Below the pieces are notes generated by a model. The model worked only from the letters and a program-made list of their open reading frames with translations, made no database searches and was not told where the DNA came from. From Agrobacterium tumefaciens (GTDB lineage Bacteria > Pseudomonadota > Alphaproteobacteria > Rhizobiales > Rhizobiaceae), in the NCBI GenBank assembly GCA_025560025.1, contig CP048486.1:2064761-2128760 (forward strand): 64,000 nt of DNA, given 5' to 3'. The position numbers were made by a program, and so were the translations under genes. Shown piece by piece: positions 56,481 to 64,000 of the stretch. The first letter of the stretch is position 1; each line of letters starts with the position of its first letter.

Positions 56481-57293
56481 ATGCCTATCTTCATGGACCG
56501 GCACGAGCTTGCCGGAGTTTCAGCGGCGGATATAGCCGCGGCACACCTTAAAGATCTCAACATCCAGGATCAGTACGGCGTCAGGTTTTTAACCTACTGG
56601 TTTGATGAGAGGCGTGGTACGGCCTTTTGCCTTATCGATGCCCCGGACGCTGAAACCGCGCAATGCGTGCATCGGGAAGCGCACGGCTTTATCGCCAGTG
56701 AAGTGGTGGAAGTCGCGCTGTCGGCCGTAGAAGCATTTCTCGGGCGCATACAGGATCCCGTGGCGGTCGTGGCCGCCTCGAAAAAAATGGATGCCGGCCA
56801 CCGTGCGATCCTGTTCACGGATATTGTCGGCTCAACCGAAATGACGGCCCGCCTCGGCGATCGTATGGCAGCGGAACTCATCAGGGCGCACGATGCTCTC
56901 GTTCGTGGCTGTCTGGGGCGGCGCTCGGGACGGGAGGTCAAGCACACCGGTGATGGCATCATGGCCGTGTTCGCCTCCATCCCATTTGCGGTGGATTGCG
57001 CCATTGATATCCAACGCGAGTTCCATCGCTACAACATCGATAGCGGCGAACCCATCCACATCCGCATCGGACTGGATTGTGGTGAGCCAATCGAAGACAG
57101 CAATGATTTCTTCGGCACGACCGTGCAACTGGCCGCAAGGCTTTGCGCCGCCGCCGAGAGCGATCAGATTCTGATATCGGACAAGACCCTGCAGGAATAT
57201 GGCAGCGCCGATGTCCTCGTGCATGGCGATCGTTACAGGCTGAAAGGCTTTGCCGAGCCGGTCCTCGCCTATCGTTGCGAGTGGCTGCACTAA
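56481..57293 (+). CDS. DUF4242 domain fused to a class III adenylate/guanylate cyclase domain
   Basis: The 270-residue soluble protein has an N-terminal DUF4242 domain (about 1-85, MPIFMDRHELAGVSAADIAA, then CVHREAHGF), related to small nickel-binding proteins. A cyclase homology domain follows (about 105-265). The two metal aspartates are present (ILFTDIVGSTEM, Asp114; KHTGDGIMAVF, Asp158), as are the late EPIHIRIGLDCGE and RLKGFAEP. It should make cAMP or cGMP, perhaps gated by metal. ATG 56481 has GGGAGGAAAC upstream. Confidence 0.85.
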   Translation: MPIFMDRHELAGVSAADIAAAHLKDLNIQDQYGVRFLTYWFDERRGTAFCLIDAPDAETAQCVHREAHGFIASEVVEVALSAVEAFLGRIQDPVAVVAASKKMDAGHRAILFTDIVGSTEMTARLGDRMAAELIRAHDALVRGCLGRRSGREVKHTGDGIMAVFASIPFAVDCAIDIQREFHRYNIDSGEPIHIRIGLDCGEPIEDSNDFFGTTVQLAARLCAAAESDQILISDKTLQEYGSADVLVHGDRYRLKGFAEPVLAYRCEWLH

Positions 57294-57444
57294 TAACGGT
57301 TGCTCGCATCGAATGCGATCACGACGAAACCGCCTGCCGGTAACGGCAAGCGTGGAAACCTGTGTGCTGGCGCAGGCAACGCCAGCACAATTGCGCTTGA
57401 TCAGACGCCTCGCCTCCAGATGATGGCAGGCGGCAAGGCCGTGA

Positions 57445-58653
57445 TCACTCGGGGCGTTGCAGCAGGGCCAGAGCAACCGTGGATGCAGCCAGTATCGCGG
57501 TCAGCGCCAGCGGAGCCGTAGCACCGTAGGAATCAACGATATAGCCGCCGAAAACCGCACCGATACTGATGGCCACCTGAAAGGAAACGACCATCAGGCT
57601 TCCTGCTGCCTCCAGCGCGTCGGGTGCGCCACGGGAAAGGTTGGTCGGCAGCACCACAGGCGCCATGCCGAAGGCAAGACCCCAAAGCGCGACGAGAGCA
57701 AATGCGGCACCGGTATGAACACCCCAGACAACGAGGGCGATCGTCGCAAATGCCATCAGGGCGGCGGTAACGATGAGTGCGAGGCGGATACTGGTGTCAG
57801 CCATCCGGCCCCCCAGCACATTGCCAATCACGGAAGCGACGCCAAAGCCGAGCAGGGCGAGAGCAATCGGCGTGGTGTCAAGCAGCGTCACCTGTTCGAG
57901 GAAGGGACGCACATAGACCGAACCGGCAAAATGCCCCGTCATCAGCAACAGGATTGCCAGCATCCCCAGTTGAACGCTGCGCCGTCGCGTCAGCCGCAGA
58001 ACATCGGAAAGACTGTTGCTCGTACTTGCCGGCAGCGATGGCAGGCTGAGTATCTGCAGCAGCATGGCAATTATGGCAAGTCCCGCCGTCATCGACATGG
58101 CGATGCGCCATCCCAGCCAGTCACTGATCAAGGCGCCCATTGAAGGGGCAGCGATGGTGGCAAGCGAAACGCCGAGGGTGACGGTAGCCATGCCGCGCCC
58201 GGTCGAATTCGCGCCGACGAGCCGCGCCACAACGGCAACCGAAAGCGCCCAGAAACCACTGAGCGCAATCCCCAGTCCGGCCCGGCCCACCAACAATAGC
58301 CAGAAATCGGCAGCAACTGATGCGAGAATGTTGGAGCCAATCGCCAGCGCGCTAAGACCGACAAGCACGGTCTTGCGGTTCAGTTTGCCGATGAGAACAT
58401 TGCTCAGCAAAGCCGTTACGGCGCCCACGGAAGCGGTCGCCGTCACAACCTGCCCGGCCGTACCCTCGGTAATGCCAAGATCGCGCGCCATGGGCGTCAA
58501 CAATCCCGCTGGCAAAAACTCGGCCGATACCAGCGCAAAGCTGGTGGCCGCCATCGAAAGAACCGCGAACCAGGTCGCAGCTGTCCACGCGGGTTCCTCG
58601 GCGGCCTCCAGGGCAATTGTTGACCCATCAAATTCTGATGTCGTGTCCGTCAT
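57445..58653 (-). CDS. MFS efflux transporter, NepI/AraJ-like (drug:H+ antiporter-1 type)
   Basis: The 402-residue membrane protein has twelve hydrophobic segments and MFS motifs: FALVSAEFLPAGLLTPMARD, LSNVLIGKLNRKTVLVG and GNVLGGRMADTSIR. It resembles purine ribonucleoside or arabinose exporters. The substrate is not known. ATG 58653 has AAGGAGAGA upstream. It is the last gene with the typical GC-rich composition before the AT-rich right end. Confidence 0.83.
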   Translation of the reverse strand: MTDTTSEFDGSTIALEAAEEPAWTAATWFAVLSMAATSFALVSAEFLPAGLLTPMARDLGITEGTAGQVVTATASVGAVTALLSNVLIGKLNRKTVLVGLSALAIGSNILASVAADFWLLLVGRAGLGIALSGFWALSVAVVARLVGANSTGRGMATVTLGVSLATIAAPSMGALISDWLGWRIAMSMTAGLAIIAMLLQILSLPSLPASTSNSLSDVLRLTRRRSVQLGMLAILLLMTGHFAGSVYVRPFLEQVTLLDTTPIALALLGFGVASVIGNVLGGRMADTSIRLALIVTAALMAFATIALVVWGVHTGAAFALVALWGLAFGMAPVVLPTNLSRGAPDALEAAGSLMVVSFQVAISIGAVFGGYIVDSYGATAPLALTAILAASTVALALLQRPE

Positions 58654-58941
58654 GGTCTCTCTCCTTGAGTTGGGAGAGTTTTAGACGAATTTTTTCGGAT
58701 GATATGTATCTGAAAATCCGAATTTCATGCCTATTCCTCCGAATTTTGTGCGCTGCACAATGTTCGGGTGTGCGATGGGCATGACATTGATGGTCGATGG
58801 CTGTCTTGGCCTAATTGCACCCTCATTCCAGTCATTTGGAGTAGGGTATTTAGTTCCTAAAAGCTGCCATTCCTACAGCCGGCGGTCCTAGTTTGGCCAA
58901 TAGCGCATCATGACTATGCCTGACAGGAAGCCTAACTGCGG

Positions 58942-59451
58942 TCAGTACTGACACAGTGGAATCATTGGTACGGTGCGGTATCGTTTGTCAAATTCACTGA
59001 GAACCATTTCCAGAGTCGCTTGGAAAGTACCATGTTCAAATGTCGTAGATTTAGGCTCATGGATATAGCGCCAATCTACGAAGGCGTCCTTATGCTTATA
59101 AAGTACATGTTGAATGCCGTAATCGGCATAGAAAATGTTGGGGTGGTACGGTGCAACCGACCTCTTAAACTCTTGATCCAGCTTTTCTTGGCTTTCCGAT
59201 TTGAGCTGGCCGAAAAGCTTTGAGAGGTCATGTGACTTAGAATGTTTAGGGTCATCGAAATCGAAAACAAACCACGCTTTCAATGCCAGCTCCATGGCGA
59301 GACCAAGTAGCATGGGTTCAACCCCCATTTCCTTCATGCGAAGGGTGGCGTCTTGCTCGGTAGACGCCTCCTTGGGAAAACTGCGCGTCTTTCGAAGTAC
59401 CGCCTTCGCAGCATCGCAGATTCGAATGGCTGTCGTTAAGCGATGACTCAT
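58942..59451 (-). CDS. HEPN-like protein of unknown function
   Basis: The 169-residue protein is helical and contains EPMLLGLAMELALKAWFVFD followed by SKSHDLSKLFGQL. This resembles the core of HEPN domains, where an ALELYLKALL-type helix precedes an HDL motif. A catalytic RxxxxH motif is not obvious, so nuclease activity is doubtful. ATG 59451 has CTGGGAG upstream. Codon use and base content are clearly more AT-rich than in genes to the left, suggesting recent transfer. It is divergent from the TIGR04255 gene. Confidence 0.55.
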   Translation of the reverse strand: MSHRLTTAIRICDAAKAVLRKTRSFPKEASTEQDATLRMKEMGVEPMLLGLAMELALKAWFVFDFDDPKHSKSHDLSKLFGQLKSESQEKLDQEFKRSVAPYHPNIFYADYGIQHVLYKHKDAFVDWRYIHEPKSTTFEHGTFQATLEMVLSEFDKRYRTVPMIPLCQY

Positions 59452-59787
59452 TAGTTAATCTCCCAGCTCGCGCGGGCAACATTGGAGTTTTCGTGAGGGC
59501 AAGGCAACGAGTGCGTCAGATGGCGATCTTGGCAGATTAGGCCAGCAGCATCCCACGGGAAATGTTGGCGTGGAGGGCTTAAATATCCCCTCGTAAAAAA
59601 ATCTGCTGTTTCGTTGATCGTCGATACGATCCGGTCGCTCAAAGGAGTTCCGCATCTTCACCGTCCCCACCTTTCCCCGTTGCACTATAATCGTAGCGCG
59701 ACTATGAGACAGGCGAGCAGTTCACAGAAAGTCATGCTCGTGCAAGCTCCACGAGTATGGTCTGTAATGCTAAAAATGGAGATAAAA
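59452..59787. other. Divergent promoter region in the AT-rich island
   Basis: These 336 bases separate the HEPN-like gene from the TIGR04255 gene. The downstream open frame extends back to 59614, but the GGAGAT site before ATG 59788 indicates non-coding leader. I saw no clear repeat or RNA. Confidence 0.35.
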
Positions 59788-60594
59788 ATGTTCGAACCTT
59801 TGAATAAAGGCCATGCCATCTCAGAGGCGACTTTCTTCTTTGAGTTTGACAACATCCCGGCGGCCGCACTGACTTCGATGCTTGAGGCCTATCCTCATGT
59901 TGCTGATATCTTGCCGCGTAATGATCCTATGCCCGGCATGGTTTTTGAGCAATCAAGCTCAGGCTTCAGTATGAACCAAGTTCCAGGAGCAGAGTGGAAG
60001 CATTTTAGACCAGACGGAAATCCTGATTGGCTGGCTAGAATTACGCCAAATTCTGTGTCTGTGCATTGTATGGAATACACACGGTGGACCGAGGTTTGGC
60101 CCCGTGTGTATGGGATATTGGCTCATATTTTTCGCACCTGCGACGATCAGTTTTTGCCCTTGTTAAATGTAGGTCTTCGCTATGTTGATAGGTTTGATTT
60201 CAAAGGCAGTGCCGCTCAGTACGACGCGAACCAGCTTGTCCGACGAAATAGCCCGCACGTTGCACAACAAGTTCTCGCACGTGGCTTTAGATGGCACAAC
60301 TATACCGGTTGGTTTGAGCGATCTGAAAAGCTCGGACTAGATGTGCTTCAGCAACTAAACATAGATGCAATTGAACAAGTCGGAACAAAATTACCGATAG
60401 TCTCAATTACCCACGCGTCATTGCTTCGCGGCCAAGGTTTCGGCGATCTTGATAGCTTTCGACGTTTTACCCATATAGACAACAGCCAAATTGCGCAGTT
60501 TATGAGTATCGCACACGACAACAACCACAAGCTGTTGCGAGAAGTATTAACCGACGATATGTTAAAAAGAATCGGCTTAGGTTTGGAGGGATAA
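59788..60594 (+). CDS. TIGR04255-family protein
   Basis: The 268-residue protein has features of TIGR04255: an opening with ISEATFFFEFDNIP, a central VGLRYVDRFDF-type strand (LLNVGLRYVDRFD), and a C-terminal helix NHKLLREVLTDDMLKRIGL. The family is small and scattered, and its biochemical role is unknown. ATG 59788 has GGAGAT 4 bases upstream. Two short genes follow on the same strand, the first starting directly at the next base, so the three probably form one operon. Confidence 0.68.
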   Translation: MFEPLNKGHAISEATFFFEFDNIPAAALTSMLEAYPHVADILPRNDPMPGMVFEQSSSGFSMNQVPGAEWKHFRPDGNPDWLARITPNSVSVHCMEYTRWTEVWPRVYGILAHIFRTCDDQFLPLLNVGLRYVDRFDFKGSAAQYDANQLVRRNSPHVAQQVLARGFRWHNYTGWFERSEKLGLDVLQQLNIDAIEQVGTKLPIVSITHASLLRGQGFGDLDSFRRFTHIDNSQIAQFMSIAHDNNHKLLREVLTDDMLKRIGLGLEG

Positions 60595-61293
60595 ATGACG
60601 CTGGCTGCTAAAGACCGTGAGTTTGTCGCCGCTACGGCAAACTATTTCCCTGACCAACACGCGAATGAATTTGTTGACTCCGGCTTTACTCGGGGCATGA
60701 AAGCGCATCAAATAATCGACTCAGTATCTCGCAGTATGGTCGTTTGCGATGAACCAGTAATAGATGCTTCGTTTCGACCTTCAGGAATAATCATCTACAG
60801 GCGAGCACCTTATTTTGCTGGCGCAATGGTTGCTGCAACCATGGCTTTTTCTCCGCCTGCATATGCTTCTGAAACACGGCCGAGGCCGCACAAGGCGGAT
60901 GCCCTGTGCATCGTCTCTGAAACAGAGCAAAGCCTCCAACTCAAGGGAGCTGTTGCACGAGTAGAGCATCTAGCCGGGAAAACAGAGGGTTGGAAGGGGC
61001 CATACAGTGTCCCTATGCCGCATTCCATCAAGATCGCTGCGATCGATTTTTTGCGTAGCTACTTTTCGACGCAAGCCATGGTGGAGCCTTTTGTTGGACT
61101 TGATGCCGATGGAGACGTCACTCTTTTTTGGAAGAATGACGATCTTCTTATGGATCTTAGCATATCTGAGAACGGAAAGTATTCGTTTTATGCGGAAACA
61201 AAAAACGGTAGTTCGTATGAGGCTGACGAAGTATTGGCAAGCACTCCATTGCCCAATGAGTTAGTCGCTTTGCTTCAGAAGCATTCGGCTTGA
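60595..61293 (+). CDS. Unknown protein encoded directly after the TIGR04255 gene
   Basis: The 232-residue protein has a hydrophobic stretch at about residues 66-92 (YFAGAMVAATMAFSPPAYAS), either a membrane span or a shallow core helix. Its second half is compact and strand-rich (FVGLDADGDVTLFWKNDDLL, then NGKYSFYAE) and ends PLPNELVALLQKHS. Proteins with this second half are, from memory, common partners of TIGR04255. ATG 60595 follows the previous stop with no gap and uses a GGAGGG site inside that gene. Confidence 0.58.
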   Translation: MTLAAKDREFVAATANYFPDQHANEFVDSGFTRGMKAHQIIDSVSRSMVVCDEPVIDASFRPSGIIIYRRAPYFAGAMVAATMAFSPPAYASETRPRPHKADALCIVSETEQSLQLKGAVARVEHLAGKTEGWKGPYSVPMPHSIKIAAIDFLRSYFSTQAMVEPFVGLDADGDVTLFWKNDDLLMDLSISENGKYSFYAETKNGSSYEADEVLASTPLPNELVALLQKHSA

Positions 61294-61311
61294 TACGGTG
61301 CACGCTGTCAA

Positions 61312-61818
61312 ATGTCGAATGGTGCAACTCCACAATTGCGCGGACCTAATTTAGCTTCTGAAGATGTATTGTTGCGCTTGGTATGGGATAGCGATGATCT
61401 CGATCCTAAAACCAGAGAAATAGGCACTTCCGCTTTTTCGAAAAGCGATCTTAAAGGCGTGGATAATGGATTAAGCGTCGATCAAGAGAAAATCGCCATA
61501 AAAGCAGTGATACTGCACCTTGCTAAGAAGCAACAGGCTAAGGCGGAGGGTAATGAGCAGTTAAACCGAACTGAAGCTTTACTTGCCAAGGCGATTACCG
61601 GCGATATCTGTAAGCAAGTATTCGATGACGATCAACAAAAAATGTTTGCAGTCATTAGTACTCCTATACCTGCAGATATGGATGACCCAGCAAATCCTGC
61701 CCACTCCGAGATTTTAAATATTTCAGGGCGGACGAAAAATTCTGATTTGAATAAGGTCAGGCTCAAGTTGCAGCCACTCTTTACTACGCCAGCTCCGATT
61801 GACGATGTGCTACAATAG
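61312..61818 (+). CDS. Unknown protein, third gene of the TIGR04255 operon
   Basis: The 168-residue protein lacks membrane segments. It begins with a charged region including VLLRLVWDSDDLDPKTREIG, then a helix-rich middle (IAIKAVILHLAKKQQAKAEG). I recognise no family. It starts 18 bases after the previous stop with only a weak ribosome site, so translation may depend on coupling. A small imperfect hairpin (61831-61836 with 61850-61855) follows. Confidence 0.5.
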   Translation: MSNGATPQLRGPNLASEDVLLRLVWDSDDLDPKTREIGTSAFSKSDLKGVDNGLSVDQEKIAIKAVILHLAKKQQAKAEGNEQLNRTEALLAKAITGDICKQVFDDDQQKMFAVISTPIPADMDDPANPAHSEILNISGRTKNSDLNKVRLKLQPLFTTPAPIDDVLQ

Positions 61819-62037
61819 TATATTTGAATTTTCGGCCTTCTACCAGAGAGCCGAACTTCAGTATAAATCAAACGGCATGGCGGAATTGGAACTTGTCTGA
61901 CCTGATCTGTTGGAGGATTTACGAATATTTGCCCATCCAGTCGCTATCTGCGGCGTAGCGATACCACTACGCCTCATTTACGAGCGTCCGAAAAATTCAC
62001 CCAACAGCCCAGCTCTATCATACCGCCCGTCGGATAG

Positions 62038-62907
62038 TTACCCTGCGGGAAGGCTAGGAGCCTCCTTACCAGTTCGCTGCCGATAAACTTTGGCCATCAA
62101 ACTGCGATAGGAAATGCGCTGGAAAGGGCCTGGGGCCAAAAGCAGGGCATGACCTAAATCATGTTCGTCATACCTTGGGAGGTCATTTGTTTCTGCTGGA
62201 ATGATTATGGAGCCGATGTACATGCCAACCAGACCTACGTGAATGCTGATTGCATCATCGTGAGGGGTCGAAACAACCATCGAGCGCCTTATTGTTTCAG
62301 CCATCACTCGATGCAAATATCCCGGTTTATTAGGTTGCGAATCTTCATGGAACCGGTCACAGATTGATATAGATGAACTCATTAAGCGATAACTATTCTT
62401 GACTTCTTCTCTACTTAAGAGTGACAATTCTCGCAGCGTCTCACAATCGACTATGGAGCGGAAAATATCTCCGTATATAAAATATCCAGCGCCGAGTGCG
62501 ACCTTCGCAAGGAAACGGGTCGTAAGATGTAGGTCAATCTGCCACGTTGTCGACATCTCTTGGCCGATGAATTCGTCATCGGATAATTCTCGCCTATCGA
62601 TGGCATCCCAAGCGACAACTTTGTCCTTAGCCCAAGTTATTTGCGTCGGGCGACCATTTATCTGAGAGTTCTTCCACACTGGAATGGATTCTTTCCCACT
62701 GTGGCCTTTAACACCAGCATCTCTAAGAGCCATCCGCACAAGGTTGTCTTGGCCTAGCTTGCCGTCAACCTCAGAACCCAGCTTTGAGTTCACATCGCGG
62801 TCAGACCACACCACGAATTCATCCTGCCCTCCCAATGAAAGTGGCACTACATGGTCTAGATTACATTTTTCGGTCGGTACATCCTTATCAGTATAAATAC
62901 AATACAT
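62038..62907 (-). CDS. HNH-type endonuclease domain protein
   Basis: The 289-residue protein begins with a compact HNH-like core: MYCIYTDKDVPTEKCNLDHV (Cys3, Cys15, His19) followed by PLSLGGQDEFV and an Asn/Asp-rich stretch (DVNSKLGSEVDGKLGQDNLV). The remaining 230 residues form a helical domain I cannot assign. Such proteins occur in restriction and other anti-phage modules. It is convergent with the TIGR04255 operon. ATG 62907 is used, with a weak ribosome site. Confidence 0.65.
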   Translation of the reverse strand: MYCIYTDKDVPTEKCNLDHVVPLSLGGQDEFVVWSDRDVNSKLGSEVDGKLGQDNLVRMALRDAGVKGHSGKESIPVWKNSQINGRPTQITWAKDKVVAWDAIDRRELSDDEFIGQEMSTTWQIDLHLTTRFLAKVALGAGYFIYGDIFRSIVDCETLRELSLLSREEVKNSYRLMSSSISICDRFHEDSQPNKPGYLHRVMAETIRRSMVVSTPHDDAISIHVGLVGMYIGSIIIPAETNDLPRYDEHDLGHALLLAPGPFQRISYRSLMAKVYRQRTGKEAPSLPAG

Positions 62908-63390
62908 GCGTTGCCCCGCTCCTAATGGACACTAAAACAGCAAATTGCTTTTTAATACAAACGTCAGGTTATTGGCCAGCGTCAACATAAAGACAGATGG
63001 TTACGGTGGCGAATACTCGTATCTGTTGCATGCTCAATGAGCCTATGTCTGCTTTTTTTGGACTTAAAACCCCTCTTTTCAAGAGGCTATCAGCGGTCTC
63101 TTTTTCCTGCGCTGCGCTTGAACCGGACATTTATTTCCCCATTTATCCCCACCCCATTTGCGTGACCTATACTGCCCCTGTTCCGCGATGAACCGGAAGG
63201 CATTTCGATTTTGATACGGAGCCAGCGCTGGTTGTGAGAGGGGACGTCACTCTCATATTTCTGGGTCTGAAAGGGAAATTCCTCTGGTAATGACCGGAGG
63301 AGAGATAGGAATGGGTTTGTGGTGGACCTCTCTATTTCTCCGAAACGCATTGGCTGAAGGACATGTTCTGACAGGTATAAGCCGCTGAAG

Positions 63391-63444
63391 CGGGGCACTG
63401 ATAAGTGTCATTCATTCCCATAGGCGGCAATTTTCAGTGCCCCG
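63391..63444. repeat. Spaced 11-base inverted repeat
   Basis: CGGGGCACTGA at 63391-63401 and its exact complement at 63434-63444 flank 32 bases. It is not next to any confident gene stop, so it is not an ordinary terminator. It may mark a small RNA or a remnant of element ends. Confidence 0.4.
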
Positions 63445-63485
63445 TTGCAATGCCCATCGAGCTGAAAGGCTGATGGAAAAAAGAG

Positions 63486-63731
63486 ATGAAGCTCATAACA
63501 CGGTCGCAAACGCGTCGCGTGATAGGAAAGGTGTGTTTGATGGGTCTTTACGAGATGTACGTCCTTGCTGCCCTGGCGGATACTGCATTGATGAGGAGAA
63601 AGCTGGCACGATCTCTTTATGCCAGGGCAAAGCTTCGAAATCGGCAGCTCAAGAAGCAATATTTACACAACCAAAAGGAGAATACGGATTCGTTGGCGGA
63701 TATGAATAGGGTAGGCCAGCTGCGATCTTGA
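63486..63731 (+). CDS. Possible small basic protein, doubtful
   Basis: An 81-residue frame starts MKLITRSQTRRVIGKVCLMG and is rich in Arg and Lys towards the C-terminus (RRKLARSLYARAKLRNRQLK). There is a hydrophobic stretch LYEMYVLAALADTAL. The ribosome site is weak (GGAAAAAAGAG). I know no family match, and another frame is open across the same bases. It may not be a gene. Confidence 0.25.
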   Translation: MKLITRSQTRRVIGKVCLMGLYEMYVLAALADTALMRRKLARSLYARAKLRNRQLKKQYLHNQKENTDSLADMNRVGQLRS

Positions 63732-63938
63732 AGGCTCCCATAAACATATATTTATACGACAACCAGCCCGGAAACATATAAAATATATGTTGCAATGGAT
63801 TATATATGCATGACTGAAGGCGGACGAGAATCCGCTGATAAAATCGACTTTATAGCCTGCAATTTGCGGATTGCGGGACTATTGCGCATAAATATATGAA
63901 TTTTATGTTGAATTTGCTGCTTTGACTGGGGAATTGTT

Positions 63939-64000
63939 ATGCGTGGAAACTATATGGCCGAGATGGATTTGATTGGAGTTGATATCAGATTTGAATGGCG
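63939..64000 (+). CDS. Start of a possible gene cut by the window edge
   Basis: An ATG at 63939 follows CTGGGGAATTGTT, and the frame (MRGNYMAEMDLIGVDIRFEW) stays open to the end. An AT-rich, repeat-bearing region precedes it, as expected for a promoter. Only 20 residues are visible, so no function can be given. Confidence 0.35.
   Translation, partial: MRGNYMAEMDLIGVDIRFEW

Larger units (their letters stand above)
62908..63938. other. Gene-poor AT-rich stretch at the right end of the window
   Basis: In about 1 kb I see only one doubtful small frame (63486-63731). Structure is present: an 11-base inverted repeat with a 32-base loop (63391-63401 with 63434-63444), a 9-base direct repeat AAACATATA (63742-63750 and 63772-63780), and an AT palindrome (63774-63790). 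These suggest regulatory or mobile-element remnants. No tRNA was seen. Confidence 0.4.

Noticed and set aside
1..64000. tRNA, rRNA, CRISPR arrays or complete insertion sequences
   Set aside because: No cloverleaf with conserved tRNA bases, no regularly spaced repeats and no transposase frame were seen on either strand by eye.

Overview
The window looks like chromosomal DNA of an Agrobacterium/Rhizobium-type alphaproteobacterium. Supporting this are the GC-rich, densely packed genes, the many ABC uptake operons, the FecI/FecR-linked TonB receptors, a divergent ampR-ampC pair, a palindromic element of the 'MDPRVKPEDDGE' class, and a short dispersed repeat of the kind common in Rhizobiales. I saw no tRNA, rRNA, CRISPR array or complete insertion sequence.

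Layout. At 1-170 is the frameshifted end of a LysR-type regulator. At 327-4700 (minus) is a sn-glycerol-3-phosphate type ABC operon, ugpBAEC, with a strong stem-loop after the binding-protein gene. At 4962-6220 are a VOC/PhnB-like protein and an isoprenylcysteine-methyltransferase-like membrane protein. At 6491-9971 are a soluble double-PAS chemoreceptor, a lytic transglycosylase and a small lipoprotein. At 10017-15272 (minus) is a FecI-FecR-TonB receptor system whose receptor carries an extra C-terminal outer-membrane barrel. At 15506-17403 a DEDDh exonuclease converges on a nucleoside hydrolase. At 16486-25160 (minus) is a catabolic operon: GH3 glycosidase, ArgE-like deacylase, PotD/PotBC/PotA-like transporter, nucleoside hydrolase. 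At 25352-34478 a LysR regulator diverges from a flavin monooxygenase, RidA, DUF1028, ABC transporter and racemase operon. At 34433-35263 is a regulator-like protein of unknown role.

At 35841-40040 is the most unusual part: four plus-strand genes with strong ribosome binding sites. They encode two coiled-coil proteins with internal hydrophobic segments, a papain-like cysteine peptidase, and an unknown small protein. This may be an undescribed toxin or effector module. It is followed by chrA, ampR/ampC and a RutG-like permease. At 45202-52956 (minus) is a second FecI-FecR siderophore system with receptor, FhuD, a double-length FhuB and a siderophore-interacting reductase, but no ATPase gene. 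At 53258-58653 are a methionine gamma-lyase-like enzyme with a divergent Lrp regulator, a methyltransferase, a DUF4242-cyclase fusion and an MFS exporter.

From about 58700 to the end the DNA is visibly richer in A and T, and the genes are of the accessory kind: a HEPN-like protein, a TIGR04255 protein with two unknown partners, an HNH nuclease and a long gene-poor stretch. This reads as a horizontally acquired, possibly defence-related island that continues past the right edge.
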